A DNA stretch of 64,000 nucleotides, taken from assembly GCF_000739085.1 (NCBI RefSeq), contig NZ_CP009110.1:4092001-4156000 (forward strand). The letters run 5' to 3'. Position numbers and translations under genes: made by a program. Source of the stretch: Amycolatopsis methanolica 239. GTDB lineage: Bacteria > Actinomycetota > Actinomycetes > Mycobacteriales > Pseudonocardiaceae. The stretch's first letter is position 1, and each line of letters starts with the position of its first letter. Below the pieces are notes generated by a model. It did not search any database. It saw only the letters and a list, made by a program, of their open reading frames with translations, and was not told the origin of the DNA. This document shows positions 17,260 to 25,955 of this stretch, one piece after another.

Positions 17260-18656
17260 GTCAGCTCCTGCGCGCCGGCGGGGATGGAGTCGATGAGGGC
17301 GCGCGTGTAGGGATCCCGCAGACTGTCGAAAATGGACTCGACCGGCCCGCTCTCGACGATCCGCCCCTGCCGCATCACCGACACGGTGTGCGCGAGCTGG
17401 CGCACGAGCGCGAGGTCGTGCGACACGAACACGTACGTCAGTCCCAGCTCGGCCTGCAGCGACAGGAGCACCTCGACGATGCCGGCCTGCACGGTGATGT
17501 CGAGCGCGGAGGTCGGTTCGTCGAGCACGATCACGTCCGGCCGCGGCACCAGCGCCCGCGCGATCGCGACCCGCTGCCGCTGACCGCCGGACAGCGCGGC
17601 GGGTTTGCGGCCGCGGAGCTCGTCCGCCAGCCCGACGTCGTCCAGCGCCTCGCGGACCCGGTCGGCGCGTTCGCGCCGGGTCCCGACGCGGAACCGGTCC
17701 AGCGGCTCCCGCACCAGGCGCTCCACCTTCCACGTCGGATCGAGCGAGGTGTACGGGTTCTGGTAGACCAGTTGCAGGTGCCGCCGCACGGACCGCAGCG
17801 CGGCGTGCGAGCCGCCGGTCACCTCCTCGCCGGCCACCTCGATGCGGCCCGAGTCGGCGCGTTCGAGGCCGAGCAGCAGGCGGATGGCGGTCGTCTTCCC
17901 GGAGCCGGATTCGCCGACGAGCGCGTGGGTGGTGCCCGCGCCGACGGTGAAGGTCTTCGTCACGCCGCGGACGTCGATCTTGGGCGTAGAACCGGTGAGC
18001 CGGCTGCGCGCCGACGTCACGTAGCCGGCGGTAGCGGTCCGGGTTGAGCGCCGGGACGTCGGCGTGCAGGCGCCGTGTGTAGTCCGACTCCGGCGAGGAG
18101 AACACCTCCGTGGTGGGCCCCGCGTCCTGCACCACGCCGTCCTTGAGCACGACCAGGGAGTCGGCGCGCTCCGCGGCGATCGACGCGCCGTGGGTCGTCG
18201 AGACCGACCTGCGCGAACGTCTCCAGGATCCGCTCGTGCCGCCGGGCCGCGCTGGGCTCGTCCAGCAGCGCGGCGGCCTCCCTGGCCTGCGCGCCGATGG
18301 TGCGGACCGGGTTGAGGGAACTGCCCGGATCCTGCGGCACATGCCCGATGCGGCGGCCACGCAGGCGGCGGAACCGGCGTTCGGGCAGCGACAGGACGTC
18401 CTGCCCGTCGAACTCGGCCACGCCGCGCGCCCGGCCGCCCTCGGGCAGCAGCCGCAGCAGCGAGCGGGCGATGGTCGACTTGCCCGAGCCGGAGTCGCCG
18501 ATGAGCGCGAGGCTGCCCGCGCGGGAGCTCGAAGCTGACACCGGTGACGATCTGGTGGTGGCCGTAGGCGACGGTGAGGTCGCGCACGCGCAGCAACGTG
18601 CCGGTGCTCGTGGCCGCCGCGGGGCGGTCGAGGGTCAGTTCGTCTTGCGGAGCCAT
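17256..18656 (-). pseudogene. Fused dipeptide/oligopeptide ABC ATPase (DppD-DppF type), first half damaged
   Basis: ATG 18656 starts a fused double ATPase. Domain 1 begins TLLRVRDLTVAYG, shifts frame near 18517, then shows Walker A GDSGSGKST. After FAQVGLD the sequence jumps to THGASIAAERADSLVVLKDG, so the ABC signature and Walker B (about 90 codons) are missing and the frame shifts again. Another shift near 18020 enters domain 2, which is complete: GESGSGKTT, Q-loop, LSGGQRQRVAIARAL, VIVLDEPTSALD and the switch His in FVSHD. The damaged first domain should abolish transport. It overlaps the permease gene upstream by about 20 nt and the LLM gene downstream. Confidence 0.82.
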
Positions 18657-19117
18657 CGGCTGATCCTGTTCACGGAGAGGACGGTGGCGATCGTGACGAG
18701 CGCGGGCGCGCAGACCAGCCAGGGGGCCAGCGGGTAGTCCTTGCCCACCGAGATGAGCAGGCCCCAGTCCGAGGCGGGCGGCGGGTCGCCGTAGCCGAGG
18801 AACGCCAGCCCGGCGATGACCAGGATGGACAGTCCGAACTGGAGCACCGCGAGGGTCAGCACCGAGCGGGAGGCGTTGGGCAGCACGTGGCGCAGCGGGA
18901 TGTGCCACCGCGACCCGCCCTGCAGGTAGGCGACCTCGACGAACACCGCGCGGCGGGTCTTGATGACCTCGGACCGCATCACCCTGGCGAACACGGCCAC
19001 CGCGGACACCCCGGTGGCGACCGCGGCATTGACGGTCTGGAAGCCGAGCGCGCTGACGACGATGACGGCGAGCAGGAACTGGGGCATCGCCAGCAGCACG
19101 TCGACCGCGCTGTCCAC
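18635..19117 (-). pseudogene. ABC transporter permease (DppC type), N-terminal half lost
   Basis: The segment VDVLLAMPQFLLAVIVVSALG through RISRWLRKTN is the C-terminal ~155 residues of a peptide-type inner-membrane permease, including the EAA-like loop (VRHVLPNAS region) and LGYGDPPPASDWG. Upstream of about 19117 the homology stops abruptly and the DNA instead encodes, on the other strand, the tail of a different protein. The companion DppB permease and the substrate-binding protein are also absent. The junction is therefore a rearrangement or deletion endpoint, or a mis-join in the assembly. Confidence 0.75.
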
Positions 19118-19211
19118 CGGGCAGCACGCGCAAACCCGCGCGCTGGCCGGGGAAATCGTGCAAGAACAGCAGGCGCTGATCGGCGAGATCAACGCGCGGC
19201 TGGCCCGCTGA
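19114..19211 (+). pseudogene. Truncated gene tail, possibly DUF305-like
   Basis: A ~31-residue C-terminal tail (HAQTRALAGEIVQEQQALIG, then EINARLAR and stop) on the plus strand. The run of residues resembles the last helix of DUF305-type proteins (RALA.IV..QQ.EI pattern). No start or body exists to the left, where the minus-strand permease remnant begins, so it marks the other side of the junction. It converges on the nucleoside hydrolase with a 23-bp overlap. Confidence 0.45.
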
Positions 19212-20154
19212 ACGTCTCCAGCAGCAACTCGGTCAGCACCTCCGCCCGCGCCCCGAACGCCACGCTCGCGTTCGGCTCGCCGGTCGCGTTAGGACGGACG
19301 TCCATCACGGTGCGGCCGACGGTCAGTGCGCCGGACGTCTCGACCTCCACGCGCACCGGGCGGGTCGTGATCACCTCGGGCCGCACCAGGTAAGCCACGC
19401 ATACCGCATCATGCACGGGCGCCGAATCGGGGGCGTGCACGCCGTGGCCCGCGGAGTAGGCGTCGATGCGGCGGGTGATCAGGTCGGCGGCCGCGCGGCC
19501 GGCGGCGGTGCCCAGCCCGGCGAGTTTCGCGCAGTCGGGGCGGGTGACGAGCGCCTGGTGTGTGGCGTCGAGCGGGACGAGCGTCAGGCGCGGGAACCCG
19601 GCCGAGAGGACCATCGCGGCGGCCTCCGGGTCGGCCCAGATGTTGAACTCGGCCGACGGGGTCACGTTGCCGTAGGCGTGCGCGCCGCCCATGATCACGA
19701 TCTCGTCGACGGCCTCCCGGACGCCCGGGTCGGCGGCGAGCACCGTGGCGATGTTGCTCAGCGGCCCGACCGGCACCAGCGTCACCCGCTCGGTCGCGTC
19801 ACGCAGGGTGTGCAGCAAGAACTCCACGGCGGACTCGTCCCGCGCGGCAGTCACCGGCGCGGGCAGCGGCAGCGCCGAGCCGTGCATGTCCCGGTCCGAG
19901 TCGCGTTCGAAGTGCGTCTGCCCCGGGAAGCCGCGGCGCGCGATCGGGTGCGCGAGACCCGGGTGCACGGGGATGTCCGGCCGCCCGATCGCGTCCAGCA
20001 CACGCAGTGTGTTGGCGGTGGTGGCGGACAGCGGCACGTTGCCGTTGACCGTGGTCACCGCGGTCAGGTCGAGATCGGGGTGCAGGGCGGCCAGCATGAT
20101 CGCGACCGCGTCGTCGGTGCCGGTGTCGACGTCGAGGATCACCTTGCGTGTCAC
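19189..20154 (-). CDS. IU-type nucleoside hydrolase
   Basis: 321 residues from GTG 20154; a GTG at 20172 is also possible. VILDVDTGTDDAVAIMLA carries the DxDxxxDD calcium-binding signature at residues 8-15. LVPVGPLSNIATVL, VIMGGAHAYGN, AEFNIWADPEAA and APVHDAVCVAYLV are the other family blocks, the last giving the Asp/His of the active site. These enzymes hydrolyse the N-glycosidic bond of ribonucleosides for salvage. The gene is intact, unlike the transporter genes beside it. It does not obviously share an operon. Confidence 0.92.
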   Translation of the reverse strand: MTRKVILDVDTGTDDAVAIMLAALHPDLDLTAVTTVNGNVPLSATTANTLRVLDAIGRPDIPVHPGLAHPIARRGFPGQTHFERDSDRDMHGSALPLPAPVTAARDESAVEFLLHTLRDATERVTLVPVGPLSNIATVLAADPGVREAVDEIVIMGGAHAYGNVTPSAEFNIWADPEAAAMVLSAGFPRLTLVPLDATHQALVTRPDCAKLAGLGTAAGRAAADLITRRIDAYSAGHGVHAPDSAPVHDAVCVAYLVRPEVITTRPVRVEVETSGALTVGRTVMDVRPNATGEPNASVAFGARAEVLTELLLETFSGPAAR

Positions 20155-20185
20155 ACGGGCAGCGTCCCACACCGCGAGGTGGCGA

Positions 20186-20608
20186 TCATCCTGATTCCGC
20201 GGCGCGCTGCAGGCCGTCGGCCTCCATGGCCACGAACCGGCGAATCCGCGCGCCGAACAGGAGCCCGGCGAGCGGGGCGAGCGGACCGCGCTGCTCGACG
20301 CCGACGACCGCCGTCACCGCGCCGTCGCCGTCGGCGGTCAGCCGGTGCCGGCCGATCGACGTGACACCGCGGGCCCGGGCCTGCCGGGTGAAGCTCTGCC
20401 GGTCGGTCAGCTCGGTGACCCGCCACACGAGCGGCGCGAGCCCCGGCTGTTTCACCACCGCCTCGCTGCCCACCCGCAGCGGGCCGGGGGTTCGCAGCCG
20501 GACCGAGGACATCGACGCTGTCCAGGACGGCCGCGTCGCCACGTCGGTCAGGATGGCCCAGACCGTGTCCAGCCCGGCGTCGATCCGCCTGGTGACCTCG
20601 ATCCGCAT
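20186..20608 (-). CDS. SRPBCC family protein (polyketide cyclase/dehydrase-like)
   Basis: 140 residues. MRIEVTRRIDAGLDTVWAILTDVATRPSWTASM is the standard first strand plus helices of the Bet v1-like fold, and the end MEADGLQRAAES is the long C-terminal helix. It lies 31 bp upstream of the nucleoside hydrolase on the same strand and may share a transcript. No catalytic residues can be named; most members bind hydrophobic ligands or remain unknown. Confidence 0.85.
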   Translation of the reverse strand: MRIEVTRRIDAGLDTVWAILTDVATRPSWTASMSSVRLRTPGPLRVGSEAVVKQPGLAPLVWRVTELTDRQSFTRQARARGVTSIGRHRLTADGDGAVTAVVGVEQRGPLAPLAGLLFGARIRRFVAMEADGLQRAAESG

Positions 20609-20699
20609 GGCCGGACCGTAGCGGACCCGGCCGCGACCGGGTACCGCCGGACGCGGATTTCCCCCGGTGGCAGGGAAACCCGCGCCCGGCGGCCGGTGA

Positions 20700-21725
20700 T
20701 CAGGCGTCGATCTTCCCGAGTTGCGTCAGCATTTCCAGCTGGTCGAAGTACAGGTGGCTGTCGGTCATCTTCCCCGCCCGCACCCGGTGCACCTCGCAGA
20801 ACGGGATGTCCACCGTCCGCTGCGTCGCGGCGATCTCGCCGGCCGGGGTGACCAGCGGGCCGGTGTGGGTGCCCTGGAAGCGGCCTTCGAGCACGCCCCC
20901 GTTGTCGTCGCCGTAGATGGCCACCACGGTGATCCGGTTGTCCGGGAACGCGTCGTGCCACGTCGACCACTCCGCGTCCAGCGCCTCCCGCCCGGCGAGC
21001 CGGAAACCGCCGGGGCCGCGGGTTTCGAAGGCCGACTGGTCGGTCATCGCCTGCCAGCCCTCGCGGTCGCCGGCGTTCCACAGGTCGGTCCAGCGCTGGG
21101 TGAGGGTGTTGGTGCCGCCCTCGCGGACGGTGGTGAACAGCAGCCGGTACTCGCCCACCGACCGCACCTGCGCGTGGACCCGCGCGAGCGTGTCGGCACG
21201 CAACCGGGCCACCCCGGCGCGGCTGGCGGCCAGGTGCTCGGCCGTCTCGTACGCCGCGATCACCTGGCAGCGGCCCTCTTCGCGGTCGACCAGCATCTGC
21301 GCGCTGCACAGCCCCTCCATCTTCAGCAGGCCCGGCAGCGCGGTCTCGCGGAACGCCTGGACCGCGGCACCGACCTCGCCGGGCGGGCAGTCGATGGTGG
21401 TCACCCGGATCCCCGCGCCGGGACCCGGCCTGCTGCGGCGCGCGAACACCGCGACCTCGAAGTGGTCCACGGTGATCATGCCGTCGGCCAGTTCGGCGGC
21501 CTCCTTGCGGGAGGCCTCCACGGCGTGCTCGGACAGCGTCATCGATTCCGCGGAGTCCCAGTAGGACCCGACGACGGTGATGCCGAGCGTGCTGTCGGTC
21601 AGGACGGCCAGCCCGCGGTTGCCGGCCTGCGCCTCCACGAAGGGGCGCACGGTGGTTTCCAGGTAGTGCGTGACCTCGTCGATCCGGGCGGGGTCGCCGA
21701 TGAGCGTGTTCATCCTTGCGTACAC
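20700..21725 (-). CDS. Multidomain protein: N-terminal ABM-like repeats plus SnoaL-like ester cyclase
   Basis: 341 residues if started at GTG 21725, which has GGGAGG 5 nt upstream; ATG 21713 is the alternative. About residues 5-110 and 115-205 look like two ferredoxin-like antibiotic-biosynthesis-monooxygenase (ABM) type modules (MITVDHFEVAVF, LKMEGLCSAQMLVDREEGRC). Residues ~215-341 are a SnoaL-type NTF2-like domain (LTQRWTDLWNAGDREGWQAM, WHDAFPDNRI, VDIPFCEVHRVRAGKM). The fusion is unusual and the reaction unknown. A DosR-box-like sequence lies 71-85 nt upstream, tying it to the Acg/two-component island. Confidence 0.75.
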   Translation of the reverse strand: MYARMNTLIGDPARIDEVTHYLETTVRPFVEAQAGNRGLAVLTDSTLGITVVGSYWDSAESMTLSEHAVEASRKEAAELADGMITVDHFEVAVFARRSRPGPGAGIRVTTIDCPPGEVGAAVQAFRETALPGLLKMEGLCSAQMLVDREEGRCQVIAAYETAEHLAASRAGVARLRADTLARVHAQVRSVGEYRLLFTTVREGGTNTLTQRWTDLWNAGDREGWQAMTDQSAFETRGPGGFRLAGREALDAEWSTWHDAFPDNRITVVAIYGDDNGGVLEGRFQGTHTGPLVTPAGEIAATQRTVDIPFCEVHRVRAGKMTDSHLYFDQLEMLTQLGKIDA

Positions 21726-21795
21726 GGAACCCTCCCTGGGAAGTGCTGGTGGTGCCCGGAACCCTCCAGGGTCGTCCTCGGCCGTGGCGGCGGCT

Positions 21796-21810
21796 AGGGC
21801 CGAAAGACCG
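21796..21810 (-). promoter_or_regulatory. DosR-box-like operator
   Basis: On the minus strand this reads CGGTCTTTCGGCCCT, 13 of 15 positions identical to the mycobacterial DosR consensus GGGACTTTCGGCCCT. It is 71-85 nt upstream of the ester-cyclase start. Confidence 0.55.
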
Positions 21811-21814
21811 GGGC

Positions 21815-22441
21815 TCAGATGCCGCGGCCGGCTTCCTCGAGCTTGTCGACGGCGGTGGAGTCGCCCTCGAACCCGACGCGCACGGCGTCCCGGCCGAAGA
21901 CGAACAGCAGGAGTTCCACCGGGTCGCCGGTGACGGTGACCTGTTCGGCGCCGCCGCGCACGGTGGCTTCGCGGCCGTCGGTGGTGCGCAGGGTGACGCC
22001 GACGGGCACGCGCCGCAGGTTGAGCTTCGCCGCGCCGCGGGCGGCCCGCCACGCGGCCGCCCCGCGGGCGGGGTCGGCAGGGCGCGGTTCCCAGCCCGGC
22101 CGTCCGCGGCGCACGTCCTCGTGGTGGACGAGGAACTCGGCGGTGTTGGTGAGCTCGTCGAGCCTGCCGATGGAGGTGGGCCAGTACCAGGCGGGGCCGC
22201 GCCGCACCCGCTCGACCAGCCGGGACCACGGCTGCGCGGCGATGCCGTCCTGCACGCGCCGGGTGTGCCAGGCCAGCGGCGGCAGGAGGATGCCCAGCGC
22301 GGCGTCGGGACGGCTCTCCCGCACGACGAGGTGCGCGGCGAGGTCGCGGGTCAGCCACCCCTCGCACAGGGTGGGCGCGTCCGGCCCGGTCTCGTCCAGC
22401 AGGCGGCTCAACTGACGACGTTCCTCGGCGGCGACACCCAT
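21815..22441 (-). CDS. TIGR03085 family protein (maleylpyruvate isomerase / DinB fold)
   Basis: 208 residues. ERRQLSRLLDETGPDAPTLCEGWLTRDLAAHLVVRESRPD is the N-terminal helix pair with the conserved W-x-x-x-D-L-x-A-H motif, and FLVHHEDVRRGRPGWEPR carries the second His cluster. This is the mycothiol-dependent-enzyme fold restricted largely to actinobacteria. The role of TIGR03085 proteins is unknown. It stands between the ester-cyclase gene and the two Acg genes, all on the minus strand. Confidence 0.88.
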   Translation of the reverse strand: MGVAAEERRQLSRLLDETGPDAPTLCEGWLTRDLAAHLVVRESRPDAALGILLPPLAWHTRRVQDGIAAQPWSRLVERVRRGPAWYWPTSIGRLDELTNTAEFLVHHEDVRRGRPGWEPRPADPARGAAAWRAARGAAKLNLRRVPVGVTLRTTDGREATVRGGAEQVTVTGDPVELLLFVFGRDAVRVGFEGDSTAVDKLEEAGRGI

Positions 22442-22467
22442 GACGCCACCCTACCCGCCGGTAGGCC

Positions 22468-23382
22468 TCACCTGCGTGCGGAACGAGCACCCGGCGGCGC
22501 CGCGGTGACCGGGTAGCCAAACCGCAGCAGCGCCTGCGGCCAGCCGGGCAGGGCGAGACGCTCGATCAGCCCGGCGCGCACCTCGTGCAGGTGCAGCGGC
22601 TGGGTCAGCACGGAACCGGCGAGGCCGTGGGTGATCGCGGTCAGCCAGGTCTCCTGCAGCACGGTGCCGGCGAGCACGTGGTCGCGGCGGGTGTCGCCGT
22701 CGGTGAGGACGACGATCATCGACTCGGCGGCGATGCGTTCGGCCAGCGTGACCGCATCGGGCAGGCGGGTGTCGGCGCGGACCAGGCCGGACCAGGGCAG
22801 CGTGGTCGCCGCGGCGGGCGCCTGGCGGAACTGCGCGGTCCACGCCGTCAGCTCGCGCTGGTAGGCCCGGTCGTCCCGCAGCACGAGTCCCGCGCGGCCG
22901 AGCAGTTCGGCCAGCGCGGCGGACTCGGTGCGTGGTTCGACCAGCCGCGCCTCGGCGCCCGGCGCGACCGCCGCGTCCGCCAGTTCCCGCAGCACCGGCG
23001 CCGGGACCGGGTGCAGGGCGAACGGGGCGCGGTAGCTGCTGCGCCGGTAGATCGCCGGGTACCGGCCGAGTTCGGACGGGCTGGGCTCGCCGGGGGCGGG
23101 TACGCGGACCTCGGCGACGACGTCGGGGCGGGGCAGGAGCGTGACCTGCGGGCGCCTGCCGAGCACCGAGAGCGCGAGCCGCAGGTTCACCAGCGCGGCC
23201 CCGCAGGACATCAGCCGGTCGCGGCCTTCCGGGTCGTGCCGGGGCAGCGCGACCTCGGTCCGTTCGCGCAGTTCGATCACGCCGTCGCCGGGCACGAGCG
23301 CCCACGGCTGCGAGTTGTGCACCGACGGCGCCTGTGCGACGGCCCTGGCCAGCACGCCCAGCTCGGCCGCCGTCCAGGTCAC
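22468..23382 (-). CDS. Acg-type FMN-binding nitroreductase-fold protein 1
   Basis: 304 residues, starting at a GTG that overlaps the stop of the second Acg gene (GTGA), so translation is probably coupled. APSVHNSQPWAL is the conserved FMN-binding N-terminal motif, CGAALVNLRLAL and RRSSYRAPF are also family-typical. Acg proteins resemble two fused nitroreductase domains with a degenerate second half; in mycobacteria they belong to the DosR dormancy regulon and are thought to sequester FMN or act in redox balance. Confidence 0.88.
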   Translation of the reverse strand: MTWTAAELGVLARAVAQAPSVHNSQPWALVPGDGVIELRERTEVALPRHDPEGRDRLMSCGAALVNLRLALSVLGRRPQVTLLPRPDVVAEVRVPAPGEPSPSELGRYPAIYRRSSYRAPFALHPVPAPVLRELADAAVAPGAEARLVEPRTESAALAELLGRAGLVLRDDRAYQRELTAWTAQFRQAPAAATTLPWSGLVRADTRLPDAVTLAERIAAESMIVVLTDGDTRRDHVLAGTVLQETWLTAITHGLAGSVLTQPLHLHEVRAGLIERLALPGWPQALLRFGYPVTAAPPGARSARR

Positions 23383-24326
23383 GACGGGGCTTCCGCGAGG
23401 TGGTGCGTCACCTGGTCCACCGAGCGGCGGCGGGTGGCCGGCGCGCGGAAGCCATAGCCGAAGCGCAGCACGGCCTGCGGGTGGGTGGGCCGCCCGAGCA
23501 GGCGGCGCAGGCCGGCCCGCGTCGCCGGGACCTCGACCGCCTGGGACAGGAACGACACGCTCACCCCGGCGGTGGTGGCGGTGAGCAGCACGCGTTGCAG
23601 GGCCTGGCCGGTGCGCACCTGCGCCAACGGCACGTCGGTGTGGGAGGACAGCACGGCGAGCAGCGGGGTGCGCTCGTAGGGCCGCTCGCCCCCGCCTCCG
23701 CCGAAGCGGCGCAGCGCGAGCTGGGTGCCGGGTTCGGCGCGCGGACCGCCGGCCACCAGCGGCACGCCGTCGTCGCGGGTGCCCTCGGTGACGGTCCAGC
23801 GGGCCAGTTCGTCCTGGAACCGCGGGTCGGCGCGCTGGGCCCGCTCGGCGCGGCGCAGCAGCATGGCGAGCTCACCGGTCAGGCCCGGCTCCCGCACCAG
23901 GGTGAGTTCGGCGCCTTCGGCGATCGCGGCCCGCACCAGCGCCTCCCGTACGTGCGGGGGCACGGTGCGTTCGGTGAAGGGGCGCCGGTTGCTGCGGCGG
24001 TGGGCGATCGCCCTGACCAGCGCCTGGTCGTCGGGGCCGGGTGCCCGAGGCCCGCCGGCACGCACCGTGGCCAGCCGCACGGGATCGGTGTGGAGCTCCA
24101 CGACGGGCGTGCGCCCCGCGGCCCGGATCGCGACGCGCAGGTTGAGGATCGCGGCCCCACAGGACAGCCGCGCCTCGCGGCCGTCGGGGTCGGCTGCCTG
24201 GAGAACGCGGTCGCCGTCGAGGAGGACGTCGATCCGGTCGCCGGCGACCTCGAACCGCCAGGGCTGGGAGTTGTGCGGCGACGGCGCGCGCACCGCCGCT
24301 TCGAGGGCGGAGCGGATCACGGACAT
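23379..24326 (-). CDS. Acg-type FMN-binding nitroreductase-fold protein 2
   Basis: 315 residues from ATG 24326 with GGGAG 7 nt upstream. APSPHNSQPWRFEV, LSCGAAILNLRVAIRAAG and HRRSNRRPFTERTVP match the same family as the downstream gene, and VLRFGYGF closes the fold. It is the first gene of the Acg pair. A perfect DosR-type palindrome lies 91-104 nt upstream of the start. The pair probably arose by tandem duplication, though they have diverged considerably. Confidence 0.9.
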   Translation of the reverse strand: MSVIRSALEAAVRAPSPHNSQPWRFEVAGDRIDVLLDGDRVLQAADPDGREARLSCGAAILNLRVAIRAAGRTPVVELHTDPVRLATVRAGGPRAPGPDDQALVRAIAHRRSNRRPFTERTVPPHVREALVRAAIAEGAELTLVREPGLTGELAMLLRRAERAQRADPRFQDELARWTVTEGTRDDGVPLVAGGPRAEPGTQLALRRFGGGGGERPYERTPLLAVLSSHTDVPLAQVRTGQALQRVLLTATTAGVSVSFLSQAVEVPATRAGLRRLLGRPTHPQAVLRFGYGFRAPATRRRSVDQVTHHLAEAPS

Positions 24327-24416
24327 GTGGTTCTCCCGGGACGGGCTGGAGTGCTTGCCCGCTCCACTGTTCCCGGGCGCAGCCGCGCGGGGCAGAGCAC
24401 AAGGGGCCTGACGGCG

Positions 24417-24430
24417 GGGACTTCGGTCCC
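24417..24430. promoter_or_regulatory. DosR-box palindrome upstream of the Acg pair
   Basis: GGGACTTCGGTCCC, a dyad with GGGAC/GTCCC arms, flanked by G on the left and TT on the right, fits the DosR/DevR motif GGGACTTxxGxCCC very closely. It is placed where an activator box for the minus-strand gene would be. The rest of the 24327-24589 gap shows no gene. Confidence 0.7.
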
Positions 24431-24589
24431 TTCGGTGTGCACCCGCTGCGTCGGCCGGTTTCACGCCGGGACGTGCCCGAACGACGGGTCTGATTCCCGC
24501 CGGAAGCCGGACAATCCGGCTACCACCCCCGCGCCCCCCGGCCCCGCCCGCGCGATCCCGGCCGGTGCGCGCGGCGGCTCGCGCGGTCC

Positions 24590-25186
24590 CTACGCGCTGA
24601 CCGCCTGCTCGTCCGCGCCCACGATGTGGTCCACGAACCCGTAGGCCAGCGCCTCCTCGGCGTCGAACCAGCGGTCGCGGTCGGCGTCGGCCACGATGCG
24701 CTCCACCGGCTGGCCCGTCTGGCGCGCCGTGATCTCCGCGAGACGGCGCTTCATGCGGCCGAATACCTCCGCCTGGATCGCGATGTCGGTGGCCGCGCCG
24801 CCGATGCCCGCCGACGGCTGGTGCATCACCACCCGGGTGTTCGGCAGCAGATAGCGCTTTCCGGGCGTGCCCGAGGACAGCAGGAACTGGCCCATGGACG
24901 CCACGAAACCCAGGCCCCACGTGGAGACGTCGGGCTGAATCAAGCGCATCGTGTCGTAGATCGCCATGCCCGCGGTCACCGATCCGCCCGGCGAGTTGAT
25001 GTAGAAGGTGATGTCCTTGCGCGGATCCTCGGCCGCCAGCAGCAACAGCTGCGCGGTGATCCGGTTGGCGACCGCGTCGGTCACCTCCGAGCCGAGGAAC
25101 ACGATGCGGTCGCGCAACAGCTGCTCGAACACCGAATCGTCCAAAGAGGCGGACGCGTTGGCCGACGGAAGAATTCGCAGGGTCAT
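24590..25186 (-). CDS. clpP: ClpP-type protease subunit (paralogue)
   Basis: 198 residues with complete catalytic triad: Ser97 in [11 protein letters not shown], His122 in VVMHQPSAG and Asp171. INSPGGSV and the C-terminal [10 protein letters not shown] are standard. ClpP forms a tetradecameric chamber fed by ClpX or ClpC. Actinobacteria carry the essential clpP1-clpP2 operon next to clpX; no clpX or second clpP is present here, so this is a separately located paralogue. Its position among Acg genes and a two-component system suggests a stress-specific role, which is inference. Confidence 0.92.
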   Translation of the reverse strand: MTLRILPSANASASLDDSVFEQLLRDRIVFLGSEVTDAVANRITAQLLLLAAEDPRKDITFYINSPGGSVTAGMAIYDTMRLIQPDVSTWGLGFVASMGQFLLSSGTPGKRYLLPNTRVVMHQPSAGIGGAATDIAIQAEVFGRMKRRLAEITARQTGQPVERIVADADRDRWFDAEEALAYGFVDHIVGADEQAVSA

Positions 25187-25289
25187 GCCCCGAACGTAGG
25201 CGGTGCAACCACTTCCGGACAGGCGTGTTCGCCCTGAGCGTGGCGGGTTCGCCCAGAGCGATCAATACAGAGCGATCAACCCAGCGCGA

Positions 25290-25955
25290 TCAACCCGCGT
25301 CGATCAGCCCCTCGCGAATCGCGAACAACGCCGCCTGCGTCCGCGACGGCAACTGCAGCTTGGTCAGCACATGGCTCACATGAGTGCGCGCCGTCCGTTC
25401 GCTGATGGACAGCTTCGTGGCGATCTGCCGGTTGGACAACCCCTGCGCGACCAGTGCCAGGATCGTCCGCTCGCGCGCGGTGAGCGCTGCCAGCCCCATC
25501 GGCGGCGACACCAGCTGCCGCGTCAGCCGGGCCGCCACGGCCGGGTCCAGATGCACCTCGCCGCGCGCCGCGGACCGGATCGCGGCCGCGACCTCGTCCG
25601 GGTCGGCGTCCTTGAGCAGGTACCCGGCCGCCCCGGCCTGCAGCGCCACGTGCACCCGCTCGGTCTCGCCGAAGCTGGTCAGCACCACCACCCGGACGCC
25701 CGGGTACTTCGCCGCGATCGCCTTGAGCGCGGTGATGCCGTCCACCTTGGGCATCAGCACGTCCATCAGCACCACCTGCGGCAGCTCGCCCTGCGCGGCC
25801 AGCCGCGCCAGCTCCGCCAGCGCCCGCTCGCCGTCGGCGGCCTCGGCGACCACCTCGATGCCCTCGGCGCTTTCCAGGTATGCCGCGATACCGCGCCGCA
25901 CCACGGCGTGGTCGTCGACCACCAGCACTCCGATCACGCCGGTCACCGCGGGCAT
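25290..25955 (-). CDS. NarL/DevR-type response regulator
   Basis: 221 residues. The receiver domain has the acidic pocket at VVDDH, the phospho-acceptor Asp65 in VVLMDVLMPKVDG and Lys in YLLKDAD. Residues ~150-215 form a LuxR-type HTH (LTARERTILALVAQGLSNRQIATKLSISERTARTHV region). ATG 25955 overlaps the kinase gene by 13 nt; GTG 25946, overlapping the kinase stop as GTGA, is an equally likely start. The gene is the obvious partner of that kinase and the candidate reader of the DosR-like boxes nearby. Confidence 0.92.
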   Translation of the reverse strand: MPAVTGVIGVLVVDDHAVVRRGIAAYLESAEGIEVVAEAADGERALAELARLAAQGELPQVVLMDVLMPKVDGITALKAIAAKYPGVRVVVLTSFGETERVHVALQAGAAGYLLKDADPDEVAAAIRSAARGEVHLDPAVAARLTRQLVSPPMGLAALTARERTILALVAQGLSNRQIATKLSISERTARTHVSHVLTKLQLPSRTQAALFAIREGLIDAG

